Shown here: positions 7,328 through 16,872 of the stretch, in pieces
Layout: every line of letters begins with the position of its first letter
Position numbering within the stretch: the first letter of the stretch is position 1
Assembly: GCF_014200605.1 (NCBI RefSeq)
Contig: NZ_JACHCE010000003.1
Span: 248,001-312,000, forward strand
Source of the DNA: Pedobacter cryoconitis
GTDB taxonomy: Bacteria > Bacteroidota > Bacteroidia > Sphingobacteriales > Sphingobacteriaceae
Length of the DNA stretch: 64,000 nt
Direction: 5' to 3'
Notes under the pieces: generated by a model
Seen by the model: the letters and a program-made list of their open reading frames with translations, nothing else
Database searches by the model: none
Told to the model about the DNA's origin: nothing
Made by a program: the position numbers and the translations under genes

Positions 7328-9205
7328 ATGCAAAAAAACATTTTCAGGATAGCTGCTTTATTTTTAATGGGAACCCTTACTGCTCAGGCCCAGGAACTGT
7401 ATATGCCAAGAAATATCAAAACGGCATACGACAATGGTACACGTTCTCTGGATGGCAAACCAGGTAAGAATTACTGGCAAAACAAGGGAAAATATGATAT
7501 GACCATCACGGTCACCCCAAATGACAAGCTCGTTAAAGGAACAGAAACAATCACCTATACCAATAATAGCCCTGACACACTCAAAAAAGTTACGATAAGA
7601 TTTGTCAACAACATTCATAAGCCCGAAGCACCAAGAGCAGGTTATGTCAATAAAGACTTTTTAACCTCTGGTTTAGACATCAGTTTATTCACTGTAGATG
7701 GCCAGAGTTACCATGTTGACACCCGTGACTGGGGCACTACCGGAGACATTAAGCTGAATAACGCTTTAGCCCCTGGTAAATCTGCTTCATTTAAAATCAA
7801 CTGGAGTTATCCCCTGTCAAAATTAAGCGGCAGAGAAGGTCAGATAGACAGTACCACCTTTTTTGTAGCTTATGCTTTCCCAAGGATTTCTGTTTATGAT
7901 GATTATAACGGATGGGATAAAATCCCGCATATGGACAGAGTAGAATTCTACAACGATTTCAATGATTATCTGTTAACCGTTAAAGCGCCTAAAAACTATG
8001 TAGTATGGGCCACAGGCGATTTAAAGAACCCTGATGAAGTCCTACAGCCAAAGTTTGCTGAGAAGCTTAAAAAGTCTTATACAAGCGACGAAGTTGTTTC
8101 TATCGCAAATGCACAGGAAATGGCAAATGGTGAAGTAACCAGGCAAAACGAGTGGAATTCATGGAAATTTTCAGCAGATCATATTACTGATATCACTTTT
8201 GCGATGAGTAATCATTATTTATGGGATGCAGGTAGTGTAATTGTAGACAATAAAACTAAAAGAAGGACTAGTGTACAATCAGCCTACGATAGCAAAGCTG
8301 AAGATTTTTCACATGCAGCAGCATGGACCAGACTGGCTTTAGACTGGTTCTCTAATAACTGGCCGGGTGTTCCTTATCCATTTTCAAAAATGACGGCAGT
8401 ACAGGGTTTTGCTGATATGGAATTTCCAATGATGGTCAATGACTCCAGTACACCAGATATGGAATTCAGTCAGTTTGTACTTAACCATGAAATTGCACAT
8501 ACTTATTTTCCTTTTTATATGGGGACTAACGAAACACGTTATGCACATATGGATGAAGGCTGGGCAACGACACTGGAATACCTGATTGGCCAGCATCAGC
8601 TTGGAAAAGAGAAAGCAGATCAGAATTACAAAAAATTCAGGGTAGAAAGATGGATTAAAGATCCTTCTACTGAAGAAGATCAGCCAATTATCACATTATC
8701 TACCCAGGTTTCTGGTGCTGGTTATGGCAATAATGCTTATGTTAAACCTTCTCTTGCCTATCTTGCTTTAAAGGATATGTTCGGGGATGAGTTATTTAAG
8801 AAATACCTGCATACTTATATGGACCGCTGGAATGGGAAACACCCTATTCCATGGGATTTCTTTAATACCATCAATGATGCTTCTAAACAAGACCTGAACT
8901 GGTTCTGGAATAACTGGTTTTTCAGTAATAACTATATAGACCTGGCTATAGATAAAGTAACTATCAAAGGATTGACTTATAGTGTTTCTATTAAAAACAC
9001 TGGTGGTTTTGCCATTCCTTTCGATATCAAAGTTACCTATACCGATGGTACTTCACAGGTGATTCATGAAACCCCGCAGGTATGGAAGTTCAACCAGAAA
9101 GCGATTAACATTCAGTTCACTGCGAAGAAAACAGTTTCTTCCCTGGTTCTGGATGGCGGTATTTATATGGATGCTAAACCAGGCGATAACAGCTGGAACA
9201 AGTAA
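7328..9205 (+). CDS. Secreted M1 family zinc aminopeptidase
   Basis: A 625-residue exported metallopeptidase. The signal peptide is MQKNIFRIAALFLMGTLTAQAQ. An N-terminal beta-rich domain is followed by the gluzincin motif HEIAH at residues 387-391 with the third zinc ligand Glu at 410 (exactly HEXXH-18-E), and an aminopeptidase-like GFADMEFP exopeptidase motif about 20 residues upstream of HEIAH. The start at 7328 is chosen from the signal peptide and the promoter at 7256-7285; 67 in-frame codons upstream precede the promoter box and are excluded. It stands alone and ends at a strong terminator. Substrate is unknown; periplasmic peptide trimming is the usual role. Confidence 0.92.
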   Translation: MQKNIFRIAALFLMGTLTAQAQELYMPRNIKTAYDNGTRSLDGKPGKNYWQNKGKYDMTITVTPNDKLVKGTETITYTNNSPDTLKKVTIRFVNNIHKPEAPRAGYVNKDFLTSGLDISLFTVDGQSYHVDTRDWGTTGDIKLNNALAPGKSASFKINWSYPLSKLSGREGQIDSTTFFVAYAFPRISVYDDYNGWDKIPHMDRVEFYNDFNDYLLTVKAPKNYVVWATGDLKNPDEVLQPKFAEKLKKSYTSDEVVSIANAQEMANGEVTRQNEWNSWKFSADHITDITFAMSNHYLWDAGSVIVDNKTKRRTSVQSAYDSKAEDFSHAAAWTRLALDWFSNNWPGVPYPFSKMTAVQGFADMEFPMMVNDSSTPDMEFSQFVLNHEIAHTYFPFYMGTNETRYAHMDEGWATTLEYLIGQHQLGKEKADQNYKKFRVERWIKDPSTEEDQPIITLSTQVSGAGYGNNAYVKPSLAYLALKDMFGDELFKKYLHTYMDRWNGKHPIPWDFFNTINDASKQDLNWFWNNWFFSNNYIDLAIDKVTIKGLTYSVSIKNTGGFAIPFDIKVTYTDGTSQVIHETPQVWKFNQKAINIQFTAKKTVSSLVLDGGIYMDAKPGDNSWNK

Positions 9206-9227
9206 GTATATCAAAACCTTATTCAAT

Positions 9228-9271
9228 AAAAAATGCCCACAAATTTGTCTGACTTTTTGGGGGCATTTTTT
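9228..9271. terminator. Bidirectional terminator
   Basis: An 11-bp perfect stem (9228-9238 with 9261-9271) whose arms end in A6/T6, so it works in both directions. It separates the convergent M1 peptidase and hydroxyacid dehydrogenase genes. Confidence 0.88.
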
Positions 9272-9282
9272 ATATCAGGTCA

Positions 9283-10206
9283 TTAAAGCTGCCCCAGTTT
9301 ATCGGCAAGCACCTCAGAAATTTTCCTGTACGAATCAAAAGTCCAGCCACCTACATGCGGTGTCAGTATCACTTTAGGGGATTCTTTCAATTCCTCATAC
9401 CAGGGTTGCTCAGCAAGGACCGGAAATTTTTCTGCTTCCAGTACATCCAGTCCGGCACCCAGTATCTTACCCGATCTGATCGCAGCAAGTATCGCTGTGG
9501 TATTGACAATTTCGCCTCTGGCTGTATTGATAAAGAAGATATTCTTTTTAAAATGGTATAAATATTCTTCATCCACCATCTGCCTTGTTTCAGCAGTCAG
9601 CGGAATATGCAAACTTAACACATCACTATGTTTAACAATTTCTTCCATACTGCATTCCTGAGCATAAGCATCAGAAAAACCCGTTTTATATTTATCATAA
9701 GCAAGCACCTTCACCTCAAAACCCGAAAGTTTCTTAGCCATGCTGCTTCCCATAAAACCGTAACCAATAATGCCGACAGTTTTGCCTTTCAGCTCCCATC
9801 CACGGTTTCCTTCCCGATCCCAGATACCATTTCTGATCTCAATATCCGCTTTACGGTGATTGTTGATTAAGGAAAGAAGCATTCCCATAGCATGTTCCCC
9901 TACTGCATCTCTGTTACCTTCGGGTGCATTCAGCAATTGAATATTTTTCTCTTTAGCATAAGCTTCATCAATATTATCCAGTCCTGCTCCTGCTCTGGCA
10001 ACAAATTTAAGTCCTGGTGCTGCTGCCATCAGCTCCCTGTCTATCTTAAATTTGGTACGCACTGCAATACCATCATATCCTGAAATCACAGCCAGCGTCT
10101 CTGCTCTGGTGATTTTAGGCAGATCATCTACTTCGTAACCTAATTGCTCTGCCCTGCTTTTAAATACAGGGTGTAAATCATCAACAATTAATATTTTACC
10201 ATTCAT
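9283..10206 (-). CDS. D-2-hydroxyacid dehydrogenase (SerA-like)
   Basis: NAD-dependent dehydrogenase of the D-isomer-specific 2-hydroxyacid family, 307 residues. The Rossmann motif GIIGYGFMGSSMA is near residues 141-153; the catalytic Arg, Glu and His are in NTARGEIV, DVLEAEKF and LTPHVGGWT. It lacks the extra C-terminal ACT domain of long 3-phosphoglycerate dehydrogenases, so it may be a short SerA or a related reductase; substrate cannot be set from sequence. It is 11 bases downstream of rsmA on the same strand and likely cotranscribed with it. Confidence 0.9.
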   Translation of the reverse strand: MNGKILIVDDLHPVFKSRAEQLGYEVDDLPKITRAETLAVISGYDGIAVRTKFKIDRELMAAAPGLKFVARAGAGLDNIDEAYAKEKNIQLLNAPEGNRDAVGEHAMGMLLSLINNHRKADIEIRNGIWDREGNRGWELKGKTVGIIGYGFMGSSMAKKLSGFEVKVLAYDKYKTGFSDAYAQECSMEEIVKHSDVLSLHIPLTAETRQMVDEEYLYHFKKNIFFINTARGEIVNTTAILAAIRSGKILGAGLDVLEAEKFPVLAEQPWYEELKESPKVILTPHVGGWTFDSYRKISEVLADKLGQL

Positions 10207-10217
10207 CTGTTTTATAA

Positions 10218-11000
10218 TTATAACGCCAGCTTAGTGACCAGCTGCGTAAGGGTAATAAAATCTTCTACGCTCAGTTGCTCTGCTCTTTTCTCAAAATAGA
10301 TGTTATCATCCATTTTAGCCTTAGGCAATACACCCGACAAAGCATTTCTTAATGTTTTTCTACGCTGATTAAATCCGGCTTTAACCACAGTCCAGAATAA
10401 TTTCTCATCGCAATCTAAAGTCACCCTTTCGTTTCTGCTCAAACGGATTACACCCGAGTTTACTTTAGGCGGCGGATTAAAAGTCCCTGGCTTTACAGTG
10501 AATAAATAATCAATATTATAATAGGCCTGAATCAGCACACTTAAAATTCCATAATCTTTAGTTCCGCTTTTCGAAGCACAGCGTTCTGCAACCTCTTTTT
10601 GAAACATCCCCACCATCTCCACTACATTTTCTCTGTGTTCCAATACTTTAAATAAAATCTGAGAAGAAATATTATAAGGGAAGTTACCTATGATAGCGAA
10701 TTTACCAGGAAACACCTTTTTCAGATCCATGGCCAAAAAATCTCCGTTAATCAGCCTTTCACCCATTTGCGGATACTTCTCATTTAAAAAATGATAAGAT
10801 TCTACGTCAATATCGATCATGAAGGTTTCCAGGTGTTCCCTTTCCAGCAAAATATCTGAAAGAATCCCCATACCCGGTCCTACTTCAAGTACCTGGCGGT
10901 ATTGGTCTGTATGGACAAGACCGTCTACAATTTTAGCTGCTATTTTTTTATCGGTCAAAAAATGTTGCCCTAAATGTTTTTTCGCCCTTACCAAACTCAT
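10218..11000 (-). CDS. rsmA: 16S rRNA dimethyladenosine transferase
   Basis: RsmA/KsgA dimethylates the two adjacent adenines in helix 45 of 16S rRNA. The 260 residues start with KKHLGQHFLTD, carry the SAM motif EVGPGMGIL (about residues 40-48) and the catalytic NFPYNISSQIL (family consensus N-L-P-Y-N). Full length. It is the first gene of a two-gene minus-strand unit with the hydroxyacid dehydrogenase and faces away from the lipoprotein gene at 11189. Confidence 0.97.
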   Translation of the reverse strand: MSLVRAKKHLGQHFLTDKKIAAKIVDGLVHTDQYRQVLEVGPGMGILSDILLEREHLETFMIDIDVESYHFLNEKYPQMGERLINGDFLAMDLKKVFPGKFAIIGNFPYNISSQILFKVLEHRENVVEMVGMFQKEVAERCASKSGTKDYGILSVLIQAYYNIDYLFTVKPGTFNPPPKVNSGVIRLSRNERVTLDCDEKLFWTVVKAGFNQRRKTLRNALSGVLPKAKMDDNIYFEKRAEQLSVEDFITLTQLVTKLAL

Positions 11001-11188
11001 ATGATTGCTGTTATATTTTATTAACCTGAAGAAGCCTGAACTTCTAAAAGGTGCAAAATAACTAAAGTTTTACGAGTAAAGGTTAAATTTTAGAAATCAG
11101 GCCCTAAATACCGGCGGTATTTCTAACTCCTCTACCCTATATTATGTATTGATAAAGTTGATTATCTTTAAGATCATAAACCAACATC

Positions 11189-12313
11189 ATGAGAAACATT
11201 GGTAAAATAGTGCTGCTGCTGATCTTATTTTCTTCTTGTAAATCCACACAGAAATTATTTGATAAAGGTGAATACAGCAAAGCCTATTATGCAGCAGTCA
11301 ACGATCTTAAAAAAGACCCTTCCAATGCCATAGCTTTAGGAATACTCCCGGTTTCTTATAGAGAAGCTGCTGCCAGTTATGAACAGGATATTACAGCAGC
11401 ACAAAATAGCAAAGGCAGAAAAGGAGAAATCCTTGATCAGATTTACACTGGCTATCAGGCATTGCAAAAAATGTACGATGCACTGATTGATGCCAAAATT
11501 CAAATCAATTCTTTCAGCCCTAAAGATTATAGTACAGAATTAAATGCAGCAGCAACCAATGCCGCCGCTGCAAATTACAACCGGGGTATTGCGCTATTGC
11601 AACCTCACCAGGATAAGCTCAGTGCGAGAAAGGCTTATGAAAGCTTCAAACTGGCGGATACCTATGTTCCCGGTTATAAAGACGTCATTGAAAAAAAACA
11701 ACAGGCCTATAATGCTGCAATCATCAATGTAGCAGTGAACAGGGTGGATCAGCGTTTTGGCTATTATTCTATCAATGGAAATTTCTTAGAAAGTGATATA
11801 CTGTGGAATCTCAATTCGATCGGAGATAGAAATTACTACAGGTTTTTCAGTATAGATTCCGGACAGCAAACTGATTTAAAAACAGACCAGTATATGGACA
11901 TCAATCTCTATGATATATGGTTCAGTAACCTGTCAACAAATACTTATTCTTATAATGTTTCAAAGAAAATCCCCGTAAAAAGTAATAAAATGGCTGGCAG
12001 TGAAAGCACTAAAACAATTACAGCCACGGTCTATGTAACCAGACGCATCATTAATTCAAGAGCAGTACTGGACTATCGGATTACTGATGCCGTTTCACAA
12101 AAAATAATAGCCTCAAACCGCATTCCTGCACAGTATACCTGGGAAAGTCTCACTGGAAGATATACAGGTGACCCGGCCGCATTAAGCGGAAGGGACCTCG
12201 CAATCATCAACGGTACAGCCGGTAACAAACCGGGCTATGATGAGCTATACAGAGAGCTGACCCGGCAAATCATGACGCAGTTTAATTTTGCCATGAGGGA
12301 TATTTATCGTTAA
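11189..12313 (+). CDS. Conserved lipoprotein of unknown function
   Basis: I do not recognise a named family. The 374 residues start with a lipoprotein signal (LLILFSSC, lipid-modified Cys at 17). Residues about 20-180 are helical and alanine-rich with TPR-like spacing (FDKGEYSKAYYAAVNDLKKDP, ARKAYESFKLADTYVPGYKD), and the second half is beta-rich (TATVYVTRRIINSRAVLDYRI). It is probably tethered to the inner face of the outer membrane. It ends 32 bases before pdxA on the same strand, so the two may share a transcript, but no functional link is evident. Confidence 0.8.
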   Translation: MRNIGKIVLLLILFSSCKSTQKLFDKGEYSKAYYAAVNDLKKDPSNAIALGILPVSYREAAASYEQDITAAQNSKGRKGEILDQIYTGYQALQKMYDALIDAKIQINSFSPKDYSTELNAAATNAAAANYNRGIALLQPHQDKLSARKAYESFKLADTYVPGYKDVIEKKQQAYNAAIINVAVNRVDQRFGYYSINGNFLESDILWNLNSIGDRNYYRFFSIDSGQQTDLKTDQYMDINLYDIWFSNLSTNTYSYNVSKKIPVKSNKMAGSESTKTITATVYVTRRIINSRAVLDYRITDAVSQKIIASNRIPAQYTWESLTGRYTGDPAALSGRDLAIINGTAGNKPGYDELYRELTRQIMTQFNFAMRDIYR

Positions 12314-12345
12314 ATTCTGTATTTTGCGCAAATTTTCATTTGAGC

Positions 12346-13425
12346 ATGAGCAATAAAATCAAAATAGGAATCAGTATAGGTGATGTAAATGGCATTGGTT
12401 TAGAAGTTATTCTTAAAACATTAGCCAACAACAGTATTCTTGATTACTGCACCCCTATCGTTTATGGACATACAAAAGTAGCTTCTTACCATAGAAAAGC
12501 ATTGGGTTTAGGAGATTTCAGTTTTAACGTCATCAATGACGCTGAGGCCGCTAATCCTAAAAAAGCAAATATGATCAATTGCTGGGAAGAGGATGTAAAA
12601 ATTGAACTGGGTGTAGCCAACGAAACCGGTGGAAAATATGCCCTTTTATCCTTAGAAAGAGCAACAGAAGATCTGGTTAAAGGAAATATTGACGCTTTAG
12701 TTACTGCCCCTATTAATAAACATACCATTCAGTCAGAGAATTTTAAATTCCCCGGACATACAGAATATTTACAGGAACGCACCGGAAGTCCGGATGTACT
12801 CATGTTTTTACTCAGCGAGGATATTCGTGTAGGTGTAGTTACCGGACATATCCCTGTAGCGAAGGTATCAGAAAGCATTACTAAAGAAAGTATTGTTAAG
12901 AAACTGATCCTGATCAATAAAAGCTTAAAAAGAGATTTCTGGATTGAGAAACCAAAAATTGCCGTATTAGGATTAAATCCTCATGCCGGCGATAATGGTT
13001 TACTGGGAAGCGAAGAGCAGGATATTATTATGCCTGCTATCCAGGAAGCCTTTGATTCGGGTGTAATTTGTTTTGGTCCTTATCCGGCAGATGGATTTTT
13101 CGGCAAAGGTGCTTATAAACAATTCGATGCGGTATTAGCGATGTATCATGACCAGGGTTTAATTCCCTTCAAGACCATAGCTTTCGGAACCGGGGTTAAT
13201 TTCACTGCCGGAATGAAATATGTACGCACTTCACCTGATCATGGCACAGGGTTCGATATCGCAGGAAAAGACCTGGCAGATCCGTCTTCTTTTATAGAGG
13301 CAGTTTTTGCAGCAACGCACATCGTAAAACACAGACGTGAGCAGGATGATCTGTTAAGCAACCAGTTAAGAAGCGGCGGAAAAATTATAGAAACTGCGGC
13401 AGATGTGAAGGACGATGCAAATTAA
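12346..13425 (+). CDS. pdxA: 4-hydroxythreonine-4-phosphate dehydrogenase
   Basis: Oxidises 4-phosphohydroxy-L-threonine in the DXP-dependent vitamin B6 pathway. The 359 residues carry the expected metal-binding histidine segments: PGHTEYL, MYHDQGLIPFK and TSPDHGTGFDIAGK, and the start KIGISIGDVNGIGLEV. The ATG at 12346 is preferred over an in-frame TTG six bases upstream because it places the conserved start correctly. It precedes the yceD-rpmF-plsX-fabH cluster by about 75 bases, in which a new promoter box is seen. Confidence 0.95.
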   Translation: MSNKIKIGISIGDVNGIGLEVILKTLANNSILDYCTPIVYGHTKVASYHRKALGLGDFSFNVINDAEAANPKKANMINCWEEDVKIELGVANETGGKYALLSLERATEDLVKGNIDALVTAPINKHTIQSENFKFPGHTEYLQERTGSPDVLMFLLSEDIRVGVVTGHIPVAKVSESITKESIVKKLILINKSLKRDFWIEKPKIAVLGLNPHAGDNGLLGSEEQDIIMPAIQEAFDSGVICFGPYPADGFFGKGAYKQFDAVLAMYHDQGLIPFKTIAFGTGVNFTAGMKYVRTSPDHGTGFDIAGKDLADPSSFIEAVFAATHIVKHRREQDDLLSNQLRSGGKIIETAADVKDDAN

Positions 13426-13471
13426 CGACAATAATATTTCTAAAACATTTCAGAAATATCAAATTAATTCA

Positions 13472-13479
13472 TACATTTG
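13472..13479 (+). promoter_or_regulatory. Promoter -7 box upstream of yceD-rpmF cluster
   Basis: TACATTTG fits TAnnTTTG exactly. Transcription would begin near 13486, giving a very short leader before the likely TTG start at 13501. The -33 region is poor, with no TTG at the expected distance. The box overlaps the first in-frame TTG (13477), which therefore cannot be the start of a message made from here. Confidence 0.5.
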
Positions 13480-13500
13480 CGGGCTAAAATTTTGTTACAA

Positions 13501-14034
13501 TTGAAACCTTTAAAACAATTTTCAATCCCGTTTACTGGCTTAAAAATTGGCAAGCATCAATTTGATTTTGAGATTGATAACAGCTTTTTTGACGCTTTTG
13601 AGTACTCTTTGGTAAAAAAAGGGGCGCTGAAAGTAACTGTGGAATTGGATAAACAGGAGACAATGCTGATTTTGAAAATCCGCATTGCCGGAACGATAAA
13701 ACTTGATTGTGATAAATGTTTAGCTGAATTTGATGCCCCTCTGGATATTTCAGAGAGACAGATTGTTAAGTTCGCTGAAGATGATTTGGAAAGTGATGAT
13801 TTAGAAATCATCGTTTTGAACAAAAAAGAAAGTAGTATCGATATTGCGGAGATTCTATATGAATTTATCACTGTATCGGTTCCCTATATAAAAATTTGTG
13901 AGCAGAACGGCAATGGTGCCAAATGCGACAAAGAGATGATTGAAAGACTGGAAAGTCTGGCTAATCCTTCTCAACAAGAAGAAAATACAACAGGTGCAGA
14001 CCCACGCTGGGAAGCATTAAAAAAATTAAAATAA
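13501..14034 (+). CDS. YceD/DUF177 family protein
   Basis: Member of the YceD (DUF177) family, linked in E. coli and plants to 23S rRNA accumulation. About 177 residues with KPLKQFSIPFTGLKIGKHQF at the start and the family CDKCL segment (cysteines about residues 68 and 71), a second pair of cysteines near the C-terminus (KICEQNGNGAKCDKE). No ATG is available at the 5' end: in-frame TTG codons occur at 13477, 13492 and 13501. The last is chosen because it gives the conserved start and lies downstream of the promoter box. It is followed by rpmF, the classic yceD-rpmF pair. Confidence 0.85.
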   Translation: MKPLKQFSIPFTGLKIGKHQFDFEIDNSFFDAFEYSLVKKGALKVTVELDKQETMLILKIRIAGTIKLDCDKCLAEFDAPLDISERQIVKFAEDDLESDDLEIIVLNKKESSIDIAEILYEFITVSVPYIKICEQNGNGAKCDKEMIERLESLANPSQQEENTTGADPRWEALKKLK

Positions 14035-14052
14035 TAATTAAATAAATCAGCA

Positions 14053-14244
14053 ATGGCACATCCAAAACGTAAGATCTCTAAAAGTAGAAGAGATAAAAGA
14101 AGAACACACTATAAAGCGGTAGCTCCTTCTTTATCTACTTGTCAAACTACTGGTGCAATCCACACTCCTCACCATGCATACAATGTTGACGGTAATTTGT
14201 ACTACAACGGTAAACTGGTTATTGAAAACACCTCTATAGGTTAA
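14053..14244 (+). CDS. rpmF: 50S ribosomal protein L32
   Basis: A 63-residue basic ribosomal protein. The start [20 protein letters not shown] is the L32 signature. The zinc-ribbon cysteines of some L32 proteins are mostly absent here: one Cys remains in STCQTTG and the later pair is replaced by HTPHHAYN, which makes this a C-minus type. It sits between yceD and plsX, coupling ribosome and membrane lipid synthesis as in many bacteria. Confidence 0.97.
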   Translation: MAHPKRKISKSRRDKRRTHYKAVAPSLSTCQTTGAIHTPHHAYNVDGNLYYNGKLVIENTSIG

Positions 14245-14343
14245 TTTTCCTGAGAAATTGTTTGTGTTTTCAGCCTCATTAAGTTTAACTTAGGCGCTTG
14301 AAAAAAAGGCAATAATGCTTTACTCACAAACTGATTTTTTACT

Positions 14344-15282
14344 ATGAAAATAGGTCTCGATATAATGGGCGGAGACTATGCTCCCAAAGCAAACGTTTTG
14401 GGAGCAATAGCTGCCCATGAATTATTAGCGCCAAATGAGCATTTAGTGCTAATCGGCGATACTCAGCAAATTAAGCCTTTGCTCGCTGAAAATGGGTTTA
14501 ATCCCGATCACTTTGAATATGTTCATACCGAAGAGGTAATTGGTATGGGCGAACATCCCACAAGAGCAATTGCTCAAAAACCAAACTCAAGTATTTCTAT
14601 TGGTTTCTCTATGTTAAAAAAAGGAGAGATCGACGCATTTGTTGGCGCAGGTAATTCTGGTGCGATGATGGTTGGTGCTGTTTTTAGTGTAAAAACGGTT
14701 CCTGGCATTATCAGACCTTGTCTGTGTACAATTGTTCCCAAACTTGATGGAGGAAGAGGTTTAATGCTTGATGTTGGCGCAAATGCCGACTGCAAGCCTG
14801 ATACTTTACTCCAGTTCGGTGTTTTAGGTAGTTTATATGCTGAAAATGTGATGCAGATAAATAGTCCTAAAGTCGGCCTGATCAATATTGGCGAAGAAGA
14901 TGAAAAAGGAAATATGTTAAGTCTGGCTACTTTTCCATTGATGAAAGATTGTAATCTTTTTAACTTTATTGGAAATATTGAGGGACGTGATTTATTCAAT
15001 GAAAAAGCTGATGTAATTGTATGTGATGGGTTTACCGGAAACATTATGCTTAAATTAGCTGAATCGTTTTACATAATGACCATCAAAAAAGGACTTAAAG
15101 ATGAGTTCTTTGACAGGTTTAATTATGAAAATTACGGTGGAAGTCCGGTTCTTGGAGTAAATGCACCTGTGATCATAGGTCATGGAATCTCCTCGCCTAC
15201 CGCTGTAAAAAACATGATCTTTCAAGCGAGAGACATGATTACTACAGGTCTGGTTGGAAAAATACAAGATGCATTCAAATAA
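14344..15282 (+). CDS. plsX: Phosphate acyltransferase PlsX
   Basis: Makes acyl-phosphate from acyl-ACP for phosphatidic acid synthesis. The 312 residues include the GLDIMGGDYAPKA start, the GAGNSGAMMVGA segment (about 101-112) and VCDGFTGNIMLKLAES, all typical of PlsX. It follows rpmF by 99 bases and is followed by fabH after 13 bases, the standard plsX-fabH arrangement. Confidence 0.97.
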   Translation: MKIGLDIMGGDYAPKANVLGAIAAHELLAPNEHLVLIGDTQQIKPLLAENGFNPDHFEYVHTEEVIGMGEHPTRAIAQKPNSSISIGFSMLKKGEIDAFVGAGNSGAMMVGAVFSVKTVPGIIRPCLCTIVPKLDGGRGLMLDVGANADCKPDTLLQFGVLGSLYAENVMQINSPKVGLINIGEEDEKGNMLSLATFPLMKDCNLFNFIGNIEGRDLFNEKADVIVCDGFTGNIMLKLAESFYIMTIKKGLKDEFFDRFNYENYGGSPVLGVNAPVIIGHGISSPTAVKNMIFQARDMITTGLVGKIQDAFK

Positions 15283-15295
15283 AATCTGACAACAA

Positions 15296-16285
15296 ATGAG
15301 TAAAATTCACGCTGCAATTACTGCGGTTCAAGGTTATGTTCCTGATTATGTCCTTTCTAATAAAGAATTAGAAACGATAGTTGACACAACAGATGAATGG
15401 ATCACTTCTCGAACGGGTATTAAAGAGCGAAGAATATTAAAAGGTGAAGGATTAGGTACCTCTGATATGGCAGTTCATGCGGTTAATGGACTGTTGAAAA
15501 AAAGAGGTATTACGGCAGAAGAGATCGATCTGATTATCTTCTGTACAACGACTCCCGACATGCCTTTCCCAGCCACTGCAAATATTTTAGCTGATAAAAT
15601 CGGCGCAAAAAATGCATGGGGTTTTGATCTGCAGGCGGCCTGCTCCGGATTTATCTATGGGATTTCTACCGCTTCACAATTTATTGAATCTGGAAAACAT
15701 CAGAAAGTACTGGTAGTTGGCGGCGACAAAATGTCGTCAATTATTGATTATACAGACAGGACAACCTGCATCATTTTTGGTGACGGATGTGGTGCGGTAT
15801 TGCTGGAACCAAATGATGAGGGTAACGGGATCATTGATTCTGTCCTGAAATCGGACGGTGCCGGAAGACAATTTCTGCATCAGAAAGCTGGTGGATCTGT
15901 TAAACCAGCTTCGCATGAAACTATTGACCAGAGAGAACATTTTGTATATCAGGAAGGAAAAGCTGTTTTTAAATTTGCAGTCACCAACATGGCAGATGTA
16001 GCAGCCGAGATCATGGAACGTAATCAGCTAAGTGCTGATGATGTAACCTGGCTGGTTCCGCATCAGGCAAATAAAAGAATTATTGATGCTACGGCTTCAA
16101 GAATGGGGGTAGGATCTGAAAAAGTAATGATCAATATTGAGCGTTACGGTAATACCACCAACGGAACTATACCTTTATGCTTATGGGAATGGGAAGATAA
16201 ACTTAAAAAAGGAGACAACATTATTCTGGCTGCTTTTGGAGGTGGATTTACCTGGGGATCAGTATACATAAAGTGGGCTTACTAA
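15296..16285 (+). CDS. fabH: 3-oxoacyl-ACP synthase III (KAS III)
   Basis: Condenses acetyl-CoA (or a branched acyl-CoA) with malonyl-ACP to begin fatty acid synthesis. The 329 residues show the Cys-His-Asn triad: Cys116 in QAACSGF, His256 in PHQAN and Asn286 in YGNTTNG, plus the C-terminal AFGGGFTWG. Full length. The branched-chain E1 gene at 22954 could supply branched primers, fitting the iso-fatty acids typical of Bacteroidota; that link is inference. Confidence 0.97.
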   Translation: MSKIHAAITAVQGYVPDYVLSNKELETIVDTTDEWITSRTGIKERRILKGEGLGTSDMAVHAVNGLLKKRGITAEEIDLIIFCTTTPDMPFPATANILADKIGAKNAWGFDLQAACSGFIYGISTASQFIESGKHQKVLVVGGDKMSSIIDYTDRTTCIIFGDGCGAVLLEPNDEGNGIIDSVLKSDGAGRQFLHQKAGGSVKPASHETIDQREHFVYQEGKAVFKFAVTNMADVAAEIMERNQLSADDVTWLVPHQANKRIIDATASRMGVGSEKVMINIERYGNTTNGTIPLCLWEWEDKLKKGDNIILAAFGGGFTWGSVYIKWAY

Positions 16286-16356
16286 ATTTTATACAAATAA
16301 AAATATTAACTTAGAGTCTTTAAAAGACCAATATCTTTTCAACAAAACACCAAAAA

Positions 16357-16836
16357 ATGGATATAAAACAAATTCAGGAACTCATTAAATTTGTTTCTCG
16401 TTCGGGCGTCAATGAAGTTGCAATAGAACAAAAGGACTTCAAAATCACTATTAAAACTAACCAGACCCCAACAGTTATTACAACGACAGTTCCTGCACAG
16501 GCTGTGGCACCACAGGTGTTACCATCTGCTCCTGCTGTACAACCAGTAGCTGTAACGGCGAACAATAATGCTGCTGCAGAAGCTGATGACTCTAAATATA
16601 TTACCATCAAATCTCCAATGATCGGAACTTTCTACCGTTCATCAAGCCCGGATAAACCTTCATTCGTGAATGTTGGTGACGAGGTTACTGCAGGTAAAGT
16701 TATCTGTATCATTGAGGCAATGAAGTTATTCAACGAAATTGAAAGTGAAGTTTCTGGAAGAATCGTTAAAGTATTGGTTGATAACTCATCACCAGTAGAA
16801 TACGACCAACCATTATTTTTAGTAGAACCTATGTAA
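16357..16836 (+). CDS. accB: Biotin carboxyl carrier protein of acetyl-CoA carboxylase
   Basis: Carries biotin between the carboxylase and transferase parts of acetyl-CoA carboxylase. The 159 residues have an N-terminal dimerising region, an Ala/Pro/Val-rich linker (about 35-75) and the C-terminal biotinyl domain with the biotinylated Lys at 123 in EAMKLFNE. It lies 71 bases downstream of fabH and 36 bases before accC. Confidence 0.97.
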   Translation: MDIKQIQELIKFVSRSGVNEVAIEQKDFKITIKTNQTPTVITTTVPAQAVAPQVLPSAPAVQPVAVTANNNAAAEADDSKYITIKSPMIGTFYRSSSPDKPSFVNVGDEVTAGKVICIIEAMKLFNEIESEVSGRIVKVLVDNSSPVEYDQPLFLVEPM

Positions 16837-16872
16837 TATTTGCTTCTGGCAAATTATCATCTTATCAATTAT

